Shown one piece after another: positions 22,301 through 37,300 of a stretch of 64,000 nucleotides of DNA (the first letter of the stretch is position 1; each line of letters starts with the position of its first letter). The translations under genes were made by a program, and so were the position numbers. The stretch spans positions 14,450,367 through 14,514,366 of the forward strand of contig NC_047076.1 of NCBI RefSeq assembly GCF_902459465.1, written 5' to 3'. Origin of the DNA: Asterias rubens (Eukaryota; Echinodermata; Asteroidea; Forcipulatida; Asteriidae). The notes under the pieces were generated by a model. That model saw nothing but the letters and a program-made list of their open reading frames with translations, had not been told where the DNA came from and searched no databases.

Positions 22301-25300
22301 CTTGGTGATAAAGCTGCGGTGCTGTAGTATTTGAGAATTCAAATGAATAAAACATTATCCCGAAAAAATGTTTGTCCCAGTGAGACGAACATTATTTTAG
22401 CATGTATAACGTTACCAGTATTGGTATAGCGTTACCAGTATTGGTATAACGTTACAAGTATTGGTATAACGTTACCAGTATTGGTATAACGTTACCAGTA
22501 TTGGTATAACGTTACCAGTATTGGTATAACGTTACCAGTATTGGTATAACGTTACCAGTATTGGTATAACGTTACCAGTATTGGTATAACGTTACCAGTA
22601 TTGGTATAACTATACCAGTATTGGTATAACGTTACCAGTATTGGTATAACGTTACAAGTATTGGTATAACGTTACCAGTATTGGTATAACGTTACCAGTA
22701 TTGGTATAATGTTACCAGTATTGGTATAACATTACCAGTATTGGTATAATGTTACCAGTATTGGTATAACGTTACCAGTATTGGTATATTGTTACCAGTA
22801 TTGGTATAACGTTACCAGTATTGGTATAACGTTACCAGTATTGGTATACGTTACCAGTATTGGTATTTTCAGTGTGAAATGGTTAAAGCCATTGGACCCT
22901 TTCGGTACAGAAAAAAAAATAAAAAGTTCACAGATTTACAAATAATTTACAGGGTTTACAGAAGGTAATGGTGAAAGACTTCTCTTGAAATATTAGACAT
23001 GAAATGCTTTACTTTTTGAGAAAACGGTAAAACAATATAAATTCTCGTTAACGAGAATTACGGATTTGTTATAAACACATGTCATGACACGGCGAAACGC
23101 GCGAAAACAGGAGTGGGTTTTCCCGTTATTTTCTCCCGACTCCGATGTCCGATTGAGCCTAAATTTCCACAGGATTGTTATTTTATATATAAGTTGTGAT
23201 ACACGAAGTGTGGGACTTGGACAATACTGTTTACCAAAAGTGTATAATGGCTTTAAATCTGGTTGATTTTCAGTTGCTGTACGTGTACGTAGGTGTCCAT
23301 GAAGTTCATGCCATGAACCAATTTGTCCAATTGCGATTGAAACTCAAAGTTGGAACAATATGTGGCTTGTCTATAATGCAGGATAATGCTGTTGAGAAAA
23401 GCAATGTTTGCATTCACCTCTTTTTGCCTTTATCTCTCTCCTGGATGCCGTATTTTCCCTTGGGTTGGGTGGGGGACGATGATCAGCTATTATATAACAG
23501 CTTTCTAATTGTCTGATTGGTCTTCAGAAACTTGGTTTCATCGACAGACAAAATTGCTTGAAAAAAAGGTTGATTTTTTTACATGGAAATATTTTAGTAG
23601 ATAGGTAGATAAAAGGTTTGTTTACAATATGCCATCACAGCATAAACACAGAATTGCATTTGCAACTATGATACAACATTTTTCCTTTATTTAGTATTTA
23701 TATGGGGAAAGCAATTTTTTGTTCCCACATCAAACTGGTTTAAGATGAGTTTCTTGTGCACAATTTATTAGCAGTGGATGAGTGATGAGGATGTTTGAAA
23801 TGCTTTTTGGTATCCAAAACAACTTATTTCATTAAAGCCCAGCTAAAACAAATCTTGTTTCAGAGCCGTCTTTCACAAAATCCTAAAATTGAGCAAGATC
23901 ATCAATTTGAGCACAGGGTGCAGGCTCATTCCTGAGATACATAATGGGCTATAGCATTGCTCAATCTCAAGACTGGTTGTGCAATTTCATGTTACATGTA
24001 CATAACTCGCACTACAATACAATGAGGCCGACTTCATAGTATTCTAATATTATTCTAATATCCTTGTATCATTTCCACAGGGGCACCTTGAGAAAAGATG
24101 GATTTATTATTATCAAATGAGGGAAAACACACTATTGTCAAAGGGTGGGTTTTTATGACCAAAATTGTTATCACTTTTTATCAGAAAGGGAAAAACTCCT
24201 CATTAACGCAGTGTAAATTATAAGTAGTCAGCCGTTGATTTCACCAAACTCTACCTAACTAAGAATTAATCTTAGGACTTTAGGACGAGTTCAGTTCCGT
24301 ATATCCAAGTACGTATGACGAATTGAACCCATCCTAAGCTAGGACGGGTTACCCGTCCTAACTCATGTTAGGATTAATCCTAGCATTTCGTGAAATCGGC
24401 CGCAGGGTTGCTGAACATGCAACTTTTCTGTGTTTAGGCCCTGATTTAATGTTGGGATATTTTTTAACAAGAACATGTACATGTAGGCTTAAATATTGAC
24501 AAATTGATCAATCATAGTGTAGAGAGCACTTTGACAAATTGTTCATAAGATGGTAATTTTTCAGCCGGTTTACGCTGAGCCACCCCTGTTGTACATGTAC
24601 CATGTACCATGTATACAACTTACAAGCCAAGCAGTAACTCCCATTACATGGTTATGCCATTTGTTTAATTGTACCTTGTCTTATTACATGTCCCTTGTCC
24701 AATGCTGCCGTCACTATAAATATAAATATAAATTACAAATATTTAATGTTTAATATAAATATTACATTTATAATATGATCAGTTTTGTTTTGCTTTTTCA
24801 TAATACACTCCTGTTTGCACTGTCTTTACACATTTACCATCCTCACTGAAACTGTTTTATAAACACCCAGTTCCATGGTTCCATTAACCACTGCCTGGCA
24901 CATAGACAAAGAGTTGTGGCTTGGGTTGCACTGAGCTATTGCAAAATTGACCTCTGTATCATGGAATGCCTATTACATTTCCAGCATCGCAGAGGCTTGT
25001 TCCTGTGAGATACGTACAATGTATGAATGAAAAGTCTATTTAAAGGCTGGATGCCTGGGATCATAGCAACCAATCGTGCATAATTTATTGCTTTGTGCTG
25101 GTGTTGACCGGGACATTCAAAAATTGCTCATATTTAAACAGCTGCCTCATCTTTCAGAAAGTGTAAAATATGACCCATATTTTTTCAGTAAATTATTGGT
25201 GTGATTAAAACAATTATCATTGACTGCACATGTACGTGTACATGTATGATATAGTACCCAAGGATACAAAGATAGGAAACCCTCTTAATTTCATTATGGT

Positions 25301-28300
25301 CTTGAAGGGATTAAATACATGTTGGCCTATAAATAAACAGGCAGTCTGCAGTATTTCTTCAATCTTAAATTGCTTTTTTCCATTTTCTTAAGTTGATTCA
25401 TGTTCACAATGTTGAAGATCAGGGGGCTATGTATTGTGTCCATGTAGGCCACATAATGCATTTTATTTTGTGAATTGTTTTGGTGCAGCCAACAGACATG
25501 ATAGTTGCCATTTTTAAATTTCATCACATGACATGAGAACCACATAATGCATTACACAGTACCACATGCTACTGCAAGATTTCCCTGCAACACGTGCAAG
25601 AGGGTGTACATGTACACGGTTCATGTACCTGGTGTGTAGCAACATGTACATGGTTGGTGTTGCCTACAGCATGTATGCTACCGTATTCCTAGTGCGGTTT
25701 AATACTAACTTTCCACTCGGTCCGACTCCCATTTACCGAACCAAAGAGGCTTGTTTGGAGGCATTGTCATAGTTAAACCGGCCAGTAAAATACCAAGTCC
25801 AGTTATAGCTCTGCATAGCCATGATCGCACGACACACAGTTCATAGAGTAAGGATGCACAGTTCAAGTCAAGTACAACTTGCATACTGGCCCCATGGAGG
25901 AAGAAACTGGCCGGGGATATTCACACTCATGTACATGTACATGTATGTAGTTGCAGGGTACATCACACATGTATGTACTGTAGAACTCAGAAATTGCACC
26001 CATAAATTTGGATGCATTGTTTTTCTTACATTTATTTGGTGTGTTTCTCTGAAATCATTGTTGATGAGCTAGGATAAACGACTTGGTTAAATGTTAATTG
26101 TCCCATTCAGTTAGAAGTCCCTGACATAATAGTGCCCTCATGCAAAATTTGCATATTTAGTCACCATCGTCTTGGGGACCCTCCTTTATTTAATACCTGC
26201 GTCATATGTAAGCCAACACTGGTAAGATATACCCAATGGAATGTTAACTACCTGTGTATGGTCTTGGTTAGAATTAGATACAGTGTAGTAAATCATACAA
26301 TCCCCTTTGTATATTATATTACAAACCATATTTACAAGTACTTACATTGTAGGTTTGTTAATACTTTGCAAAAGAAAATGAATAGATTTGCCAATCCGTG
26401 AACACGCAATTGAGTCAACTTCTACCTCCATGGTCAAACCATGTCTGTTTCAGCACCCTGCTAGTACTACATGTAGGCCTATGTATTTCACTTTAATGTT
26501 ATACATGTATATAACATCATTGACATCGTAAAGATTTGGTACTGACAACGATTTGCAAAAATTTATAATTTTTGACTCTATGTCATGGATGAATTGTGCA
26601 TTTATAATGGGGCAACCTTCACAGCAGTTTGCAACCGCCCACTGAACTTAATTTAATTGCACATTGAAAACTACATTGTGGGAACTTGGCAATGCCCCAA
26701 GAAACTGGAACAAGTGTATACATTGCAGCATGGGCCATGGGCAGGGAGAGTGTGGAGTGTGTGCTGCCATAAACATGCAACAGACTGAACAGTACATGAC
26801 GTCATTATATTACTCAAGTTAGATCTAATTCTCATCGCACTTCTTTAATTCATTTAAAACTTTGAGTAATAATTAACTTGTAAGGTGAAACTGACTGAGT
26901 TAAACTTCAAACAATTTGGGGTTGAACAAAGACAAATTTATGAGAACGTAATTTGAACCAACGGCCTCCGAGTAAACATGCGAGTGCTCTACCCAACTGA
27001 GCTATCTACAGTATAGCCCTACGTATGTTGGTGGTCTCCTAGCCCTGGCCTTACACTTTCGTGTGGTCGCTTGAAGGATTGTTGTTTCATACAGAATAGA
27101 CCCCTTGCAATACGTGCAGCGTACTCACATGTGCCTATCCTTGATGTCATTTTGGGTTTCAAAATTGTATACAAACATGCACAAAAGAGAGTTGACACCC
27201 AAATTTACGCACATATTGGATGCGCTTTCTTTATAGTGTACGAAACAAATAGCTCCCCCTTGCATAACGCGAAACGCTACAGGTACACTGAGGTCATGCT
27301 TATGTTTTTACGCACAGTTAGAACAGTTAATTGTCCAATGATCTGCCTCTCTTTTGAGAGTGTGACGTCATATGCAATGGGTCTGTATTTCACCAGGAAA
27401 AATTCATAGCCAGTTGACATGACATTGCTAGTAACTGATTAGCTATTATAATCATTCCTTTTTATATAGGCGTGATTGTCCAGTTATACAATTAATCTTG
27501 AATAACTTCATCAGGTAAATAAACTTTGGGTAAAGAAATGAATGAATGTAACTTTGATGTACCACTCTCATGTACTGTACCAATCTTTCTAATCTGCGCA
27601 GGACGTAACTACATGTACATGTGCTGGGACACTGCAAGAAGCAAGGTCACAACTACATGTATTGTGAGAGTTGAAAGGTCATGAAATACATTGAAATGCA
27701 AAGCTTGGAGAGCTTTCCAATTACTGCAGCCAATACATTGTTTGACACACACACACTGTACATGTAATTTGTAAGAAAATAGTTGCCCCAAAACAGCTCC
27801 CTCTGTGCACAACTTGATGTTATCAAGACACATCTGCCTTCTTGTACTCATTCATGAGGTACAACATGTAGTAGTTTCAATGAATAATGACAAAGAACAT
27901 GCTGGTAACCGCACATGATTGGTCTGGGCCCACTTTCATGGCTCTGCTTATACCGCCGAAATTCTGCGCTAACGAATTTGCCCCTTACCTGCAAGCCAAA
28001 TTTCTGCGCTAGCCTTCTAAGCGTAGAATGCCTAGGCATGCGCGGACGCAATAATTCCCCACTAACCTGTGAAATACGCTTGCTGTGAGCACGGAATTCC
28101 CTGCTTCTGTAAGCGCTAATTCTGTGCTTACGCTATGAAATTGGGCCCTGCTTGGTTGGAAGCTTGAGTCCAGTCGGCTGGTCCCAATCAAGTCTTCAAT
28201 ACAAACAATTACACATGTTTTGTCCATGATGTTTTTTTCCCATTATTGGATGTTTTCCTTGTTTTCTTTGTTAATCAGCCACCATTGTGTCTGACCTGGT

Positions 28301-31300
28301 TCCTCCTATCAGGATGTTTAAGCGTGAAACCAGGTTTCCTGCTTGTTCTGTCGAGAACGATGAGAAAATGCAGTGTATAAAACGGGGTCTATATCGCCGG
28401 TCATGTTTGTCAGAAAAACACTCATGATGAATGCGAGCGCACTCAAGTGAAACATATAGGTTGTGAAACAAAATCCAACACGCAGCTGACGTGAACGGAT
28501 ACGGTTATCATATCCGTATCTGTATCTGTATCCGCACGCTTGCGAAATCTCTCTAATGTTTCCATATCAACAATGAGTTCTCAACACCCCATGATCTGCT
28601 GTCTGGTGTTTCCCAGGGGTTAGTCCTTGGTCAGTCCTTCCTCTTGGTCAGATCATCCAGTCCTAAACGTGACACTCACTCAGATCTACACAATTTAACT
28701 TGACCTGTCGAATGGTCTGAGGTCCTTCAAAATGTGTCCAAAGTCAAAGGCTGCAGAACTGTTGTACATATAGACCTGGATGTCATCAAATTTGTCAAGC
28801 TTGACATAATAGCGACCCATCGCTCGCTGGAGATGAAACTTTATTCGAAACCTAGCTGCTCAGCAATCTTGGGGTCTTATTTAACTAATAATAGCAATGA
28901 CCGTGTCTGCGCAAGTGTCAAGATTTGAAATAGTCTTTTGATTTGAGTTAGTCACAAACTCAAAAGGAAGCTAAAGAACATTCAGCGAACTGCTGCTCGG
29001 CTATAATCACAAGCAATGCAAGTTCCACTCTATAGTATCAGCCGGAACTCATCAAACTACATGTAGACTGGCTTCCAATCCATCAATAGATCAACTTCAA
29101 GGTCATCATTCTCATGTTCAAGGCCTTACATACATAACAAGTCCCTGAAGCATGGACATGCTGCAAGTTGGTGCTGGTAGACTTTTTGCACAGCCCATGT
29201 TACACCCTGTGTACAGTGTGTTCTGACTATGTGTATTGTGAGAAGTTTAATCGAGAAGTTAAAGTTAATTCTAAAGTGGCGTGTTTGCGTCAAATGCTGA
29301 TCGTCACATGTGTTCCTTGAAGTTTGCCACTCGCACGTCCGTGGAAATATACCACATCTCTGTTCCATATCCAACTCAGCCGCTTTTTGTTTCCGTTTTC
29401 CACTGTGTGTTATAACTTCTAGCAGCTGCCAATAAGCAGTCTGTTGCCAGTAAGCAGTTATTGGCCGGTGTTTATTTGAAAAATGTATTGTGGTGAAATT
29501 TATACACCCACTAGCTCTCCGCCTCCCCCCCCCCCCCCCCCCGCCCAATTTTAACAGTTATCAAAAAGTAATAAAAACATTTGATTAGAGGAGTGTAGTT
29601 TGGTCAAGGCATCATCCTAATAGACTCCTTGGCTTAGACTTAATGTGACCGGCTATACAAGGGATAGTACACTGAACTAGTTAACATACAGTATACACAC
29701 ACTGTACTTTGTAACTAGTGTTCTTTTGAGTGTGAAAACCAAGCTGGAAACGAATCCAATACGATTGCCTTAGTGTTACTGTTAATCACAAATCCAGTGT
29801 GACCACCTAATTGTACCTCCATGATGTGACTGATGTAGCACACTGTGGAGACACACCCATCAGTGTACAGTGTGATTGGTGTGACGTGTGACCAAGCATA
29901 GAGCTATGGACCAAGGCACACTTATGGTTTAAATACATGTACTGCTTCATCCACATGACACAGAGTATAAAATAGTTTAAATACATATATAGGATACATG
30001 TATGTTTGCCACAATGTATTGTAGTTGTACATGTACATGTACATGTAATAATACTCTTGCGTGTGTACAGTTGTAGGCATAATGTATGCATGTACTGTAA
30101 AGGTTTTGAGTGCTTTCATATCAAGGTAAATCTTGCATTCAAATATAAACTTGATGTATTTCTACCAAAATGTACCTATAGTACAGAGTCAAGACTATGT
30201 ACCGTGCATTGTAAAGCTGTATTGTACATGGGTATAAACAAGCTAAACACTAAAGGTAAAGTTTGTGTCCATCCTTTCACCCTATGCACTGTGTTTTCTT
30301 CATGCGCAGTTATTTACCTATTAAGATACATGGATTTAATGTTTCATGCAATATACAAACACATACTGTTCAATGTACAACAGTGATAACAAATGTACAG
30401 TCCTATGCATGCATGTTTTTGTGATTAATTTGTTGTTCTTTTCTTTTCTTACTTTTCTTTTTGTTAGTGCGCCATGAGCGTCAGTCATGGCGGATACCGG
30501 CGCCTTATAAATTGTCATTATTATTATTATTATTATGAGATGGGTTCAACATCAGCATGAATCCTGTAGGTACATCCATGAATCCTGTAGGTACATCCAT
30601 GAATCCTGTAGGTACATCCATGAATCCTGTAGGTACATCCATGAATCCTGTAGGTACATCCATGAATCCTGTAGGTACATCCATGTATACTTAGGTACAT
30701 CCATGTATACTTAGGTACATCCATGTATACTTAGGTACATCCATGTATACTTTGTAAGGGAGAAGCTTTGTATATCGTTACAATAATAAAAACTTGTTAA
30801 GGCGCAGTAAAAAATATATAATATAAAAGTATATAGTTATTTATCCACTGGAATCCAACAAGTTTATGTCCACTTTGTGTTGTACATTGCATCATACAAT
30901 GTACAGGAACATGACACATGGCATTTCATTATGGGCTATTCCACACTAATGGACCAAAGGGTTTGTAAGATAGCCATGTGAGAGCAAGACCAAAGTAACT
31001 GTTTTGTTACAGTCTTTTCCTTTACATTTTTAGTCTGTTTATGATTGTTCCTATAAAAATAAATATAACAAAATCAGTGACTTCTATTTAAACATTGAAA
31101 TACATTGTCGAAAACGTTTCGTTGTGAATTTGTCAACATTTGTCAACATTCACTTTGCATTCGATTCGCAGGAAGTCTGAACCGGGCTTTTACAATGCTT
31201 TTGTAGGCCCTCTGGGTTTTTTCCCATTTTTCCCCATTGTTCCCCTCTCATTTTGCTTGGAAATGACAGCATGGCAAACACTTCAAGGTATTTCAAAGCT

Positions 31301-34300
31301 GAAGACTTAAAGTGTGCCTCCATACAATAATGAAGTATTTACTAATGGGTGAATGCCTGGCACTATCAACATGTAAGCTTGCTCATTGAATTAATACTGA
31401 TGTTTTTTAATTGAATTGCAGTTGAAAAGCCGAAAGCAGTACGAGCTAGTCCTATACGTCGTACCAACTCGCTGGATACAATTGCTGTACCTTATTTGTC
31501 AGGTTACTGGCCTCGATCAGAGACTGTCAATTCTTCTTCCACCACATCTACTACTAGTCATGAACCCAACCAGAAAGACCAATCTACACAGGTAAGGCTG
31601 GTCAACATCCACTTCCTGCTTGGTCAATGTAGAATGTATCAACAGAATAGACTATCTCTGTTTGCCAACAAGCTGGTAGAGGCATGGAGAATGTATCAAC
31701 AGAATACTATCTCTGTTTGCCAACAAGCTGGTAGTGGCATGGAGAATGTATCAACAGAATAGACTATCTCTGTTTGCCAACAAGCTGGTAGTGGCATGGA
31801 GAATGTATCAACAGAATAGACTATCTCTGTTTGCCAACAAGCTGGTAGTGGCATGGAGAATGTATCAACAGAATAGACTATCTCTGTTTGCCAACAAGCT
31901 GGTAGTGGCATGGAGAATGTATCAACAGAATAGACTATCTCTGTTTGCCAACAAGCTGGTAGTGGCATGTAGAATGTATCAACAGAATAGACTATCTCTG
32001 TTTGCCAACAAGCTGGTAGTGGCATGTAGAATGTATCAACAGAATAGACTATCTCTGTTTGCCAACAAGCTGGTAGTGGCATGTAGAATGTATCAACAGA
32101 ATAGACTATCTCTGTTTGCCAACAAGCTGGTAGTGGCATGGAGACCATGACATGAAGAAAACAAAATAGTTTATAAAAAGATGCGTGGCCCCCAAAAAGG
32201 TCGAGGTGGGATCAACTGTTTTATTTATTTATTGGGCCTTATTAGTTGAGCGCGAAAACGCACAAAAGAAATGTTTGCGGTCTGCACAATGCCATGAAGT
32301 TTTAATTACATGTGGTTAAACTCCCTAACTGTTGTTAAAGTATACAGGTGGCTTGTGGGTTCAAAGAAGACTGCACGTAATTAGTGTTTTAGTATTTGTA
32401 GAGGATTATTCTGTGAGTGTAGATGGTCAGAACCCTACAATTACATATTTATTTTCATTTATTCTTGTATAGCTATAGGCCCTGTAGCTACAATGTATCG
32501 TTGGTTTTTAAACCTTCAATAATGTATACTGTTGTTCATTCCTTTTCAGACAGAGGAATCGGACAGAAAAGGGTCATCACACAAGAGGTCATCGTCTTGG
32601 GGAAGTGCAGACAACTTGAAGGAAGTAAGAAGCTTGGGCGATATTGATTTTTTTAACCCACGGTGTATCCAAAATATATCAGGATATTCAATGATATCGC
32701 ATTTTATTTTTTAAGTCTTAAATTCTGACGTCTCACAAAGCCAGAAAGTATTTTAAATTTATATAAAAAAATGATTGAGGTATACATTTTTCGGGTGTAC
32801 TGTCTACAGGGCTCGATTTAGACACTAGCCCGGCGTGCAATCACTAGTCAAGAGTGCCAAGTCACCACCAAGGGCTAGTGAAAATTTATGCGGGCTGAGT
32901 ACAGCTGACTAGCCCGATGGGCTAGTTAAGGAAAACAGTTAGTGCAAGGCCTGGTCTACCCATGGTGTTTAAAGCATGGGCCTATGCGGGCTGAGTACAG
33001 CTGACTAGCCCGATGGGCTAGTTAAGGAAAACAGTTAGTGCAAGGCCTGGTCTACCCATGGTGTTTAAAGCATGGGCCTATGCGGGCTGACTACAGCTGA
33101 CTAGCCCGATGGGCTAGTTAAGGAAAACAGTTAGTGCAAGGCCTGGTCTACCCATGGTGTTTAAAGCATGGGCCTATTAGTTACACACACATTAAGTGTC
33201 TTTTAAAGTGTCTACTGCGCATGGCTGTTCTTACATGTGTGCATGTTTAGCTAGATCTCGCCCATTTTATTCTAGTTAACCAATAAGCAACCATAATGCA
33301 CATGGACCTTCCTCATTCCCTGCAAACGGTACTTGATGGGTTGTGGTTTGTGTAATATGAGCCCAATGTGGTCTGCAATTCGGCGACAATGGGAGACTTT
33401 CCAACGCTAGGTGGCAGCAGACCTACCGGGTAAATTTCCATTGTTTACGTAGTTCCGAGAACAATGGCTTTACCCGGTAAGTCTGCTGCCACCTATTGTC
33501 CCAGAGAGTCTCCTATTCAAGTGTGCAAATGACTATGTTTCTTCTCAAACAAATTTATCATCCGAAGTAATATTTGTTTATCATTGGATGTTTATCATTT
33601 CTGTCAGAAACTAAGGCAGCAGCTTCGTAAACAGGGTAATCGCCAGTCTACTGCCAGCACTCAACGAGCTTCACCTGTACATGCTAATCATTCCACCCCA
33701 ACCACTTACACAACACCCTCAAACAGCCCATCAGCAGCACCAACTAACCAGACTTTGCCTCGTTCTACTGCCATCGCGGTGCCTAATAATTCCTTGAAGG
33801 CACCTACACCTAAGATCAGAGGAAGTGTTGAAGGTTTAAATCAAGAGATTGAGAGATTAGTCCTTCATGGTGTGCATCAAGAAGAGGAGGGAGAAAAAGT
33901 TAGTTCTATTATAGTAGGGAATACATAAGCCCTGGCGGCCTTACACTTTCGCATTATAAAACAGTGACGCCCTGGATGTCAGGGTCCATTTCTGGGGCGG
34001 AAAATGTTCAAAGCTTCATAACTCAGGTCTTACCTGCAAGAATTCACTAATTTCAACAGATTCACATTCAATGGCAGCATACATTTTTCTGCGGTGGGGT
34101 TTGGTCGTTATACATGGTCGTTATACATTCCTCACAAATTCGCTATTTCGTGAGTTTCGTATAATGCAGCTCCCAACGTTAAAGAAAATGATCGCATTCT
34201 CACAGTGTTGTCTGCTGCCGAGTACATGGGTATGAGTACATTCGCTTGTAAGACGCAAGACAGCCTTAACAAGCAAACGCATCGAAGGGATATGCGCGAT

Positions 34301-37300
34301 GTGCGTCTTGAGTACGCCTGGCAGACTGTGAGAATACGATTAAATCAGGAATTTCTTAAGGTTAGAAAGCTGTGGGGGCACCAGTTTCTTGCTATTGACA
34401 CGTGATTGATGTGAAAGTCTTTGTTATTGTGTTATACTGGAAAAACTCTTCCCAGAACAGGGAAGCTAATAAAAAATGCCCTCACATTTTTCCAGCTCAG
34501 AGTTAAATGCTTCTGATATCCCTGATTGTTCTCAAGTACATTACCTAACTGGTCATGCTTTGATTTACATTTATAGAGAGGAGTAATTATACAAACTCAG
34601 GAACCAACATGTGATGGGCGTCGTGCACCACCCCCTGTTCTACATACTAATGACACTGGTACCCAGACTCCTGCAGAGAACCAGGATGATGGCAATATTA
34701 GTGAAGAGACAGGAAGTAGAGGCTCAGGTAGTCGCAGTCATTCTACATCACCAACGTTTCAAATGGATGGCTCACCATCACGACCTTCTAGTAGGTCAAG
34801 CTCAACGGGTAATGGAGAGGTCAAAGTAGAAAAAGGTGGGTACCGTCCCAAGATCTATGCAGTATATGCAATTTAAGCAGTGATTGTTTTGTAGGTAATA
34901 ATTGACCAGGGAGATATGTGAATATATAACATGAACTCTAGACTTATAAACTGTGTTATGAGTTCCAAATTCTGAATTAATTTCATGAAAGTTTGACTGG
35001 ACGCACTTGAAGTGGAAAGATCGACTGTTGCAGTCGTTCGGAACGACCCTGGAGCGCCTTGGTTTCTAACGTAGATCTTGTCATGAGCTGAACCAATGAA
35101 TATATTAGGTTAAGTTTGTCCGTCTGAAACCAACATTTATTTGGGTCCACCTAGAGTCACTTCTAATCTATTTGGTTTGGCGCGACTCTGGCACGCCTGT
35201 CTGATATGAATGTAAGCGGTCTGGGAAAATGTAGACAATTTAATTGGATGTGAGCCCTGTGGAATTTTGATGAAGCCAAGTGGCTTGCCCTTAATTTCTT
35301 TAAGGTTGAGACCTGATATCTGGCAAAGATTTATAGATCTTGTTTACTGAAAATGCTGTTATTTTTTGTTTTAGAAGAATCCTCACCATCAGAATTACAG
35401 AGTTGCAAGTATTCATCCTCCCCTAGTCATAATAACACGTATCAACTAACCAGAGACCCACCTGATGGCTGTGAGAAAGTCCGATCAATTGAAGAACCAA
35501 GGTAGGTTATCTGAACATTAGGCCTTTTCACACATGGATACAGTCTGGATAATGTGCACTGACCTCTTCACATGACAATTTTCAACACAGTGTCGATCCG
35601 GATATGGTGTTTATCCATGGCAAAACCAACCCTGCCCTGGGGTGGTTTGATAAATCTCTATTCGTGTCGAAGATCCCACCACTGATCGAAAGCTGTAGTG
35701 TGAACACCTCTGGGTGTTTTCAATCCATGTTGAGTGTGTGTGGCGTCATCCGCACACTACGCAACCACTCGCGCAGCGATGCGTCCTGCTTCGATCCGTG
35801 TAAGACATTGCAATGTGAAACGGTCACACTTTATCCGTATGGAAAGTTACACGTGTAACCAAAAAGCTGATTGCCTGCAGAGCTAGTGTTAAAGCAAAGC
35901 TGTTTGTATCTGTGTTGAAATTTTACCGAATCAACACGGACCCTATCCGGATAAGGTTCGACATGGATCGAAGGTCAATAGTGTAAAAAGCCTACATAAA
36001 AACTTATTTGTGTTCTGAATCACCGCAATGTTCTAAGGAGTGTTATTGTACCTTGACAGTCAGTTATGCAAGATGCACAAACTATTCTCATACTGCAACT
36101 TTTCAGATGATCAGATGAGTTTCTTTGCTTTCTTAGCAAGCTGCTTAGGTTTTAGCATTCAGCTTCCAATAGTTTCTTTGCCTTCTTAGCAAGCTGCTCA
36201 GGTTTTAGCATTCAGCTTCCAGTAGTTTCTTTGCCTTCTTAGCAAGCTGCTTAGGTTTTAGCATTCAGCTTCCAGTAGTTTCTTTGCCTTCTTTGCAAGC
36301 TGCTTAGGTTTTAGCATTCAGCTTCCAGTAGTTTCTTTGCCTTCTTAGCAAGCTGCTTAGGTTTTAGCATTCAGCTTCCAGTAGTTTCTTTGCCTTCTTT
36401 GCAAGCTGCTTAGGTTTTAGCATTCAGCTTCCAGTAGTTTCTTTGCCTTCTTAGCAAGCTGCTTAGGTTTTAGCATTCAGCTTCCAGTAGTTTCTTTGCC
36501 TTCTTAGCAAGCTGCTTAGGTTTTAGCATTCAGCTTCCAGTAGTTTCTTTGCCTTCTTAGCAAGCTGCTTAGGTTTTAGCATTCAGCTTCCAGTAGTTTC
36601 TTTGCCTTCTTAGCAAGCTGCTTAGGTTTTAGCATTCAGCTTCCAATAGTTTCTTTGCCTTCTTAGCAAGCTGCTTAGGTTTTAGCACTCGGCTTCCAGT
36701 AGTTTTTTGAAACGTTTTATGGAATTTAAAAGCCTCAAGTCAGACCGTTAAACTTTTCGAAACCACGGCTTGGGCTCCAAATTGGGCTCATTCATGTATT
36801 CATGGTAGCTTGGCCCTGCGATTCATGCTAGCTTGGTCCCGCGTTTCATGCTAGCTTGGCCCCGCGATTCTTCTGACAATTAGAATGGATCATGTAGGTT
36901 TGTATGTCAATGCCCCTCACCCTAGAATCTTATTTGTGAGTATTTCAAATCATAAAGCTAGTTAAATATAGACCCCTTGCACAATGCGCAACGCACCTAC
37001 ACGCGGCAATCCTCTCTGCCATTTTGGGAATCTATTTCTGAGTCAAAATGTGCACAAAGGAATTGATTTCCCAAAAGACAGTAATGGTAGATGCACATTG
37101 TTTGGAGCCGGTTACAGGTTGTCCAAGTGTCTGTTATTATTAGTTGAATTTTACAGTCACAGTGTGCAATTGCCTCTTTTTGATTGCAATGTACTCCTGG
37201 ACTGTAGTCATTTGGATTTGACACCAAGTTGAAATGTGCCCTTCAAACTTTGTTACTATTATGCTTTGTGATGTCTGTGACATGGAAGGCGTTATTATAA

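Noticed and set aside
22405..22866. CRISPR-like array of short repeats
   Set aside because: The 20-bp units are contiguous with no unique spacers, in animal DNA with no cas genes; it is a simple tandem repeat.
30533..30724. Minus-strand IHGCTYR repeat peptide
   Set aside because: It is a translation of the 21-bp tandem repeat, without start or splice context.
31696..32150. Repetitive open frames of 138 and 150 codons on opposite strands
   Set aside because: They arise because the minisatellite unit is 57 bp, a multiple of three, and lacks stops in two frames. They sit in a GLCCI1 intron with no protein resemblance.
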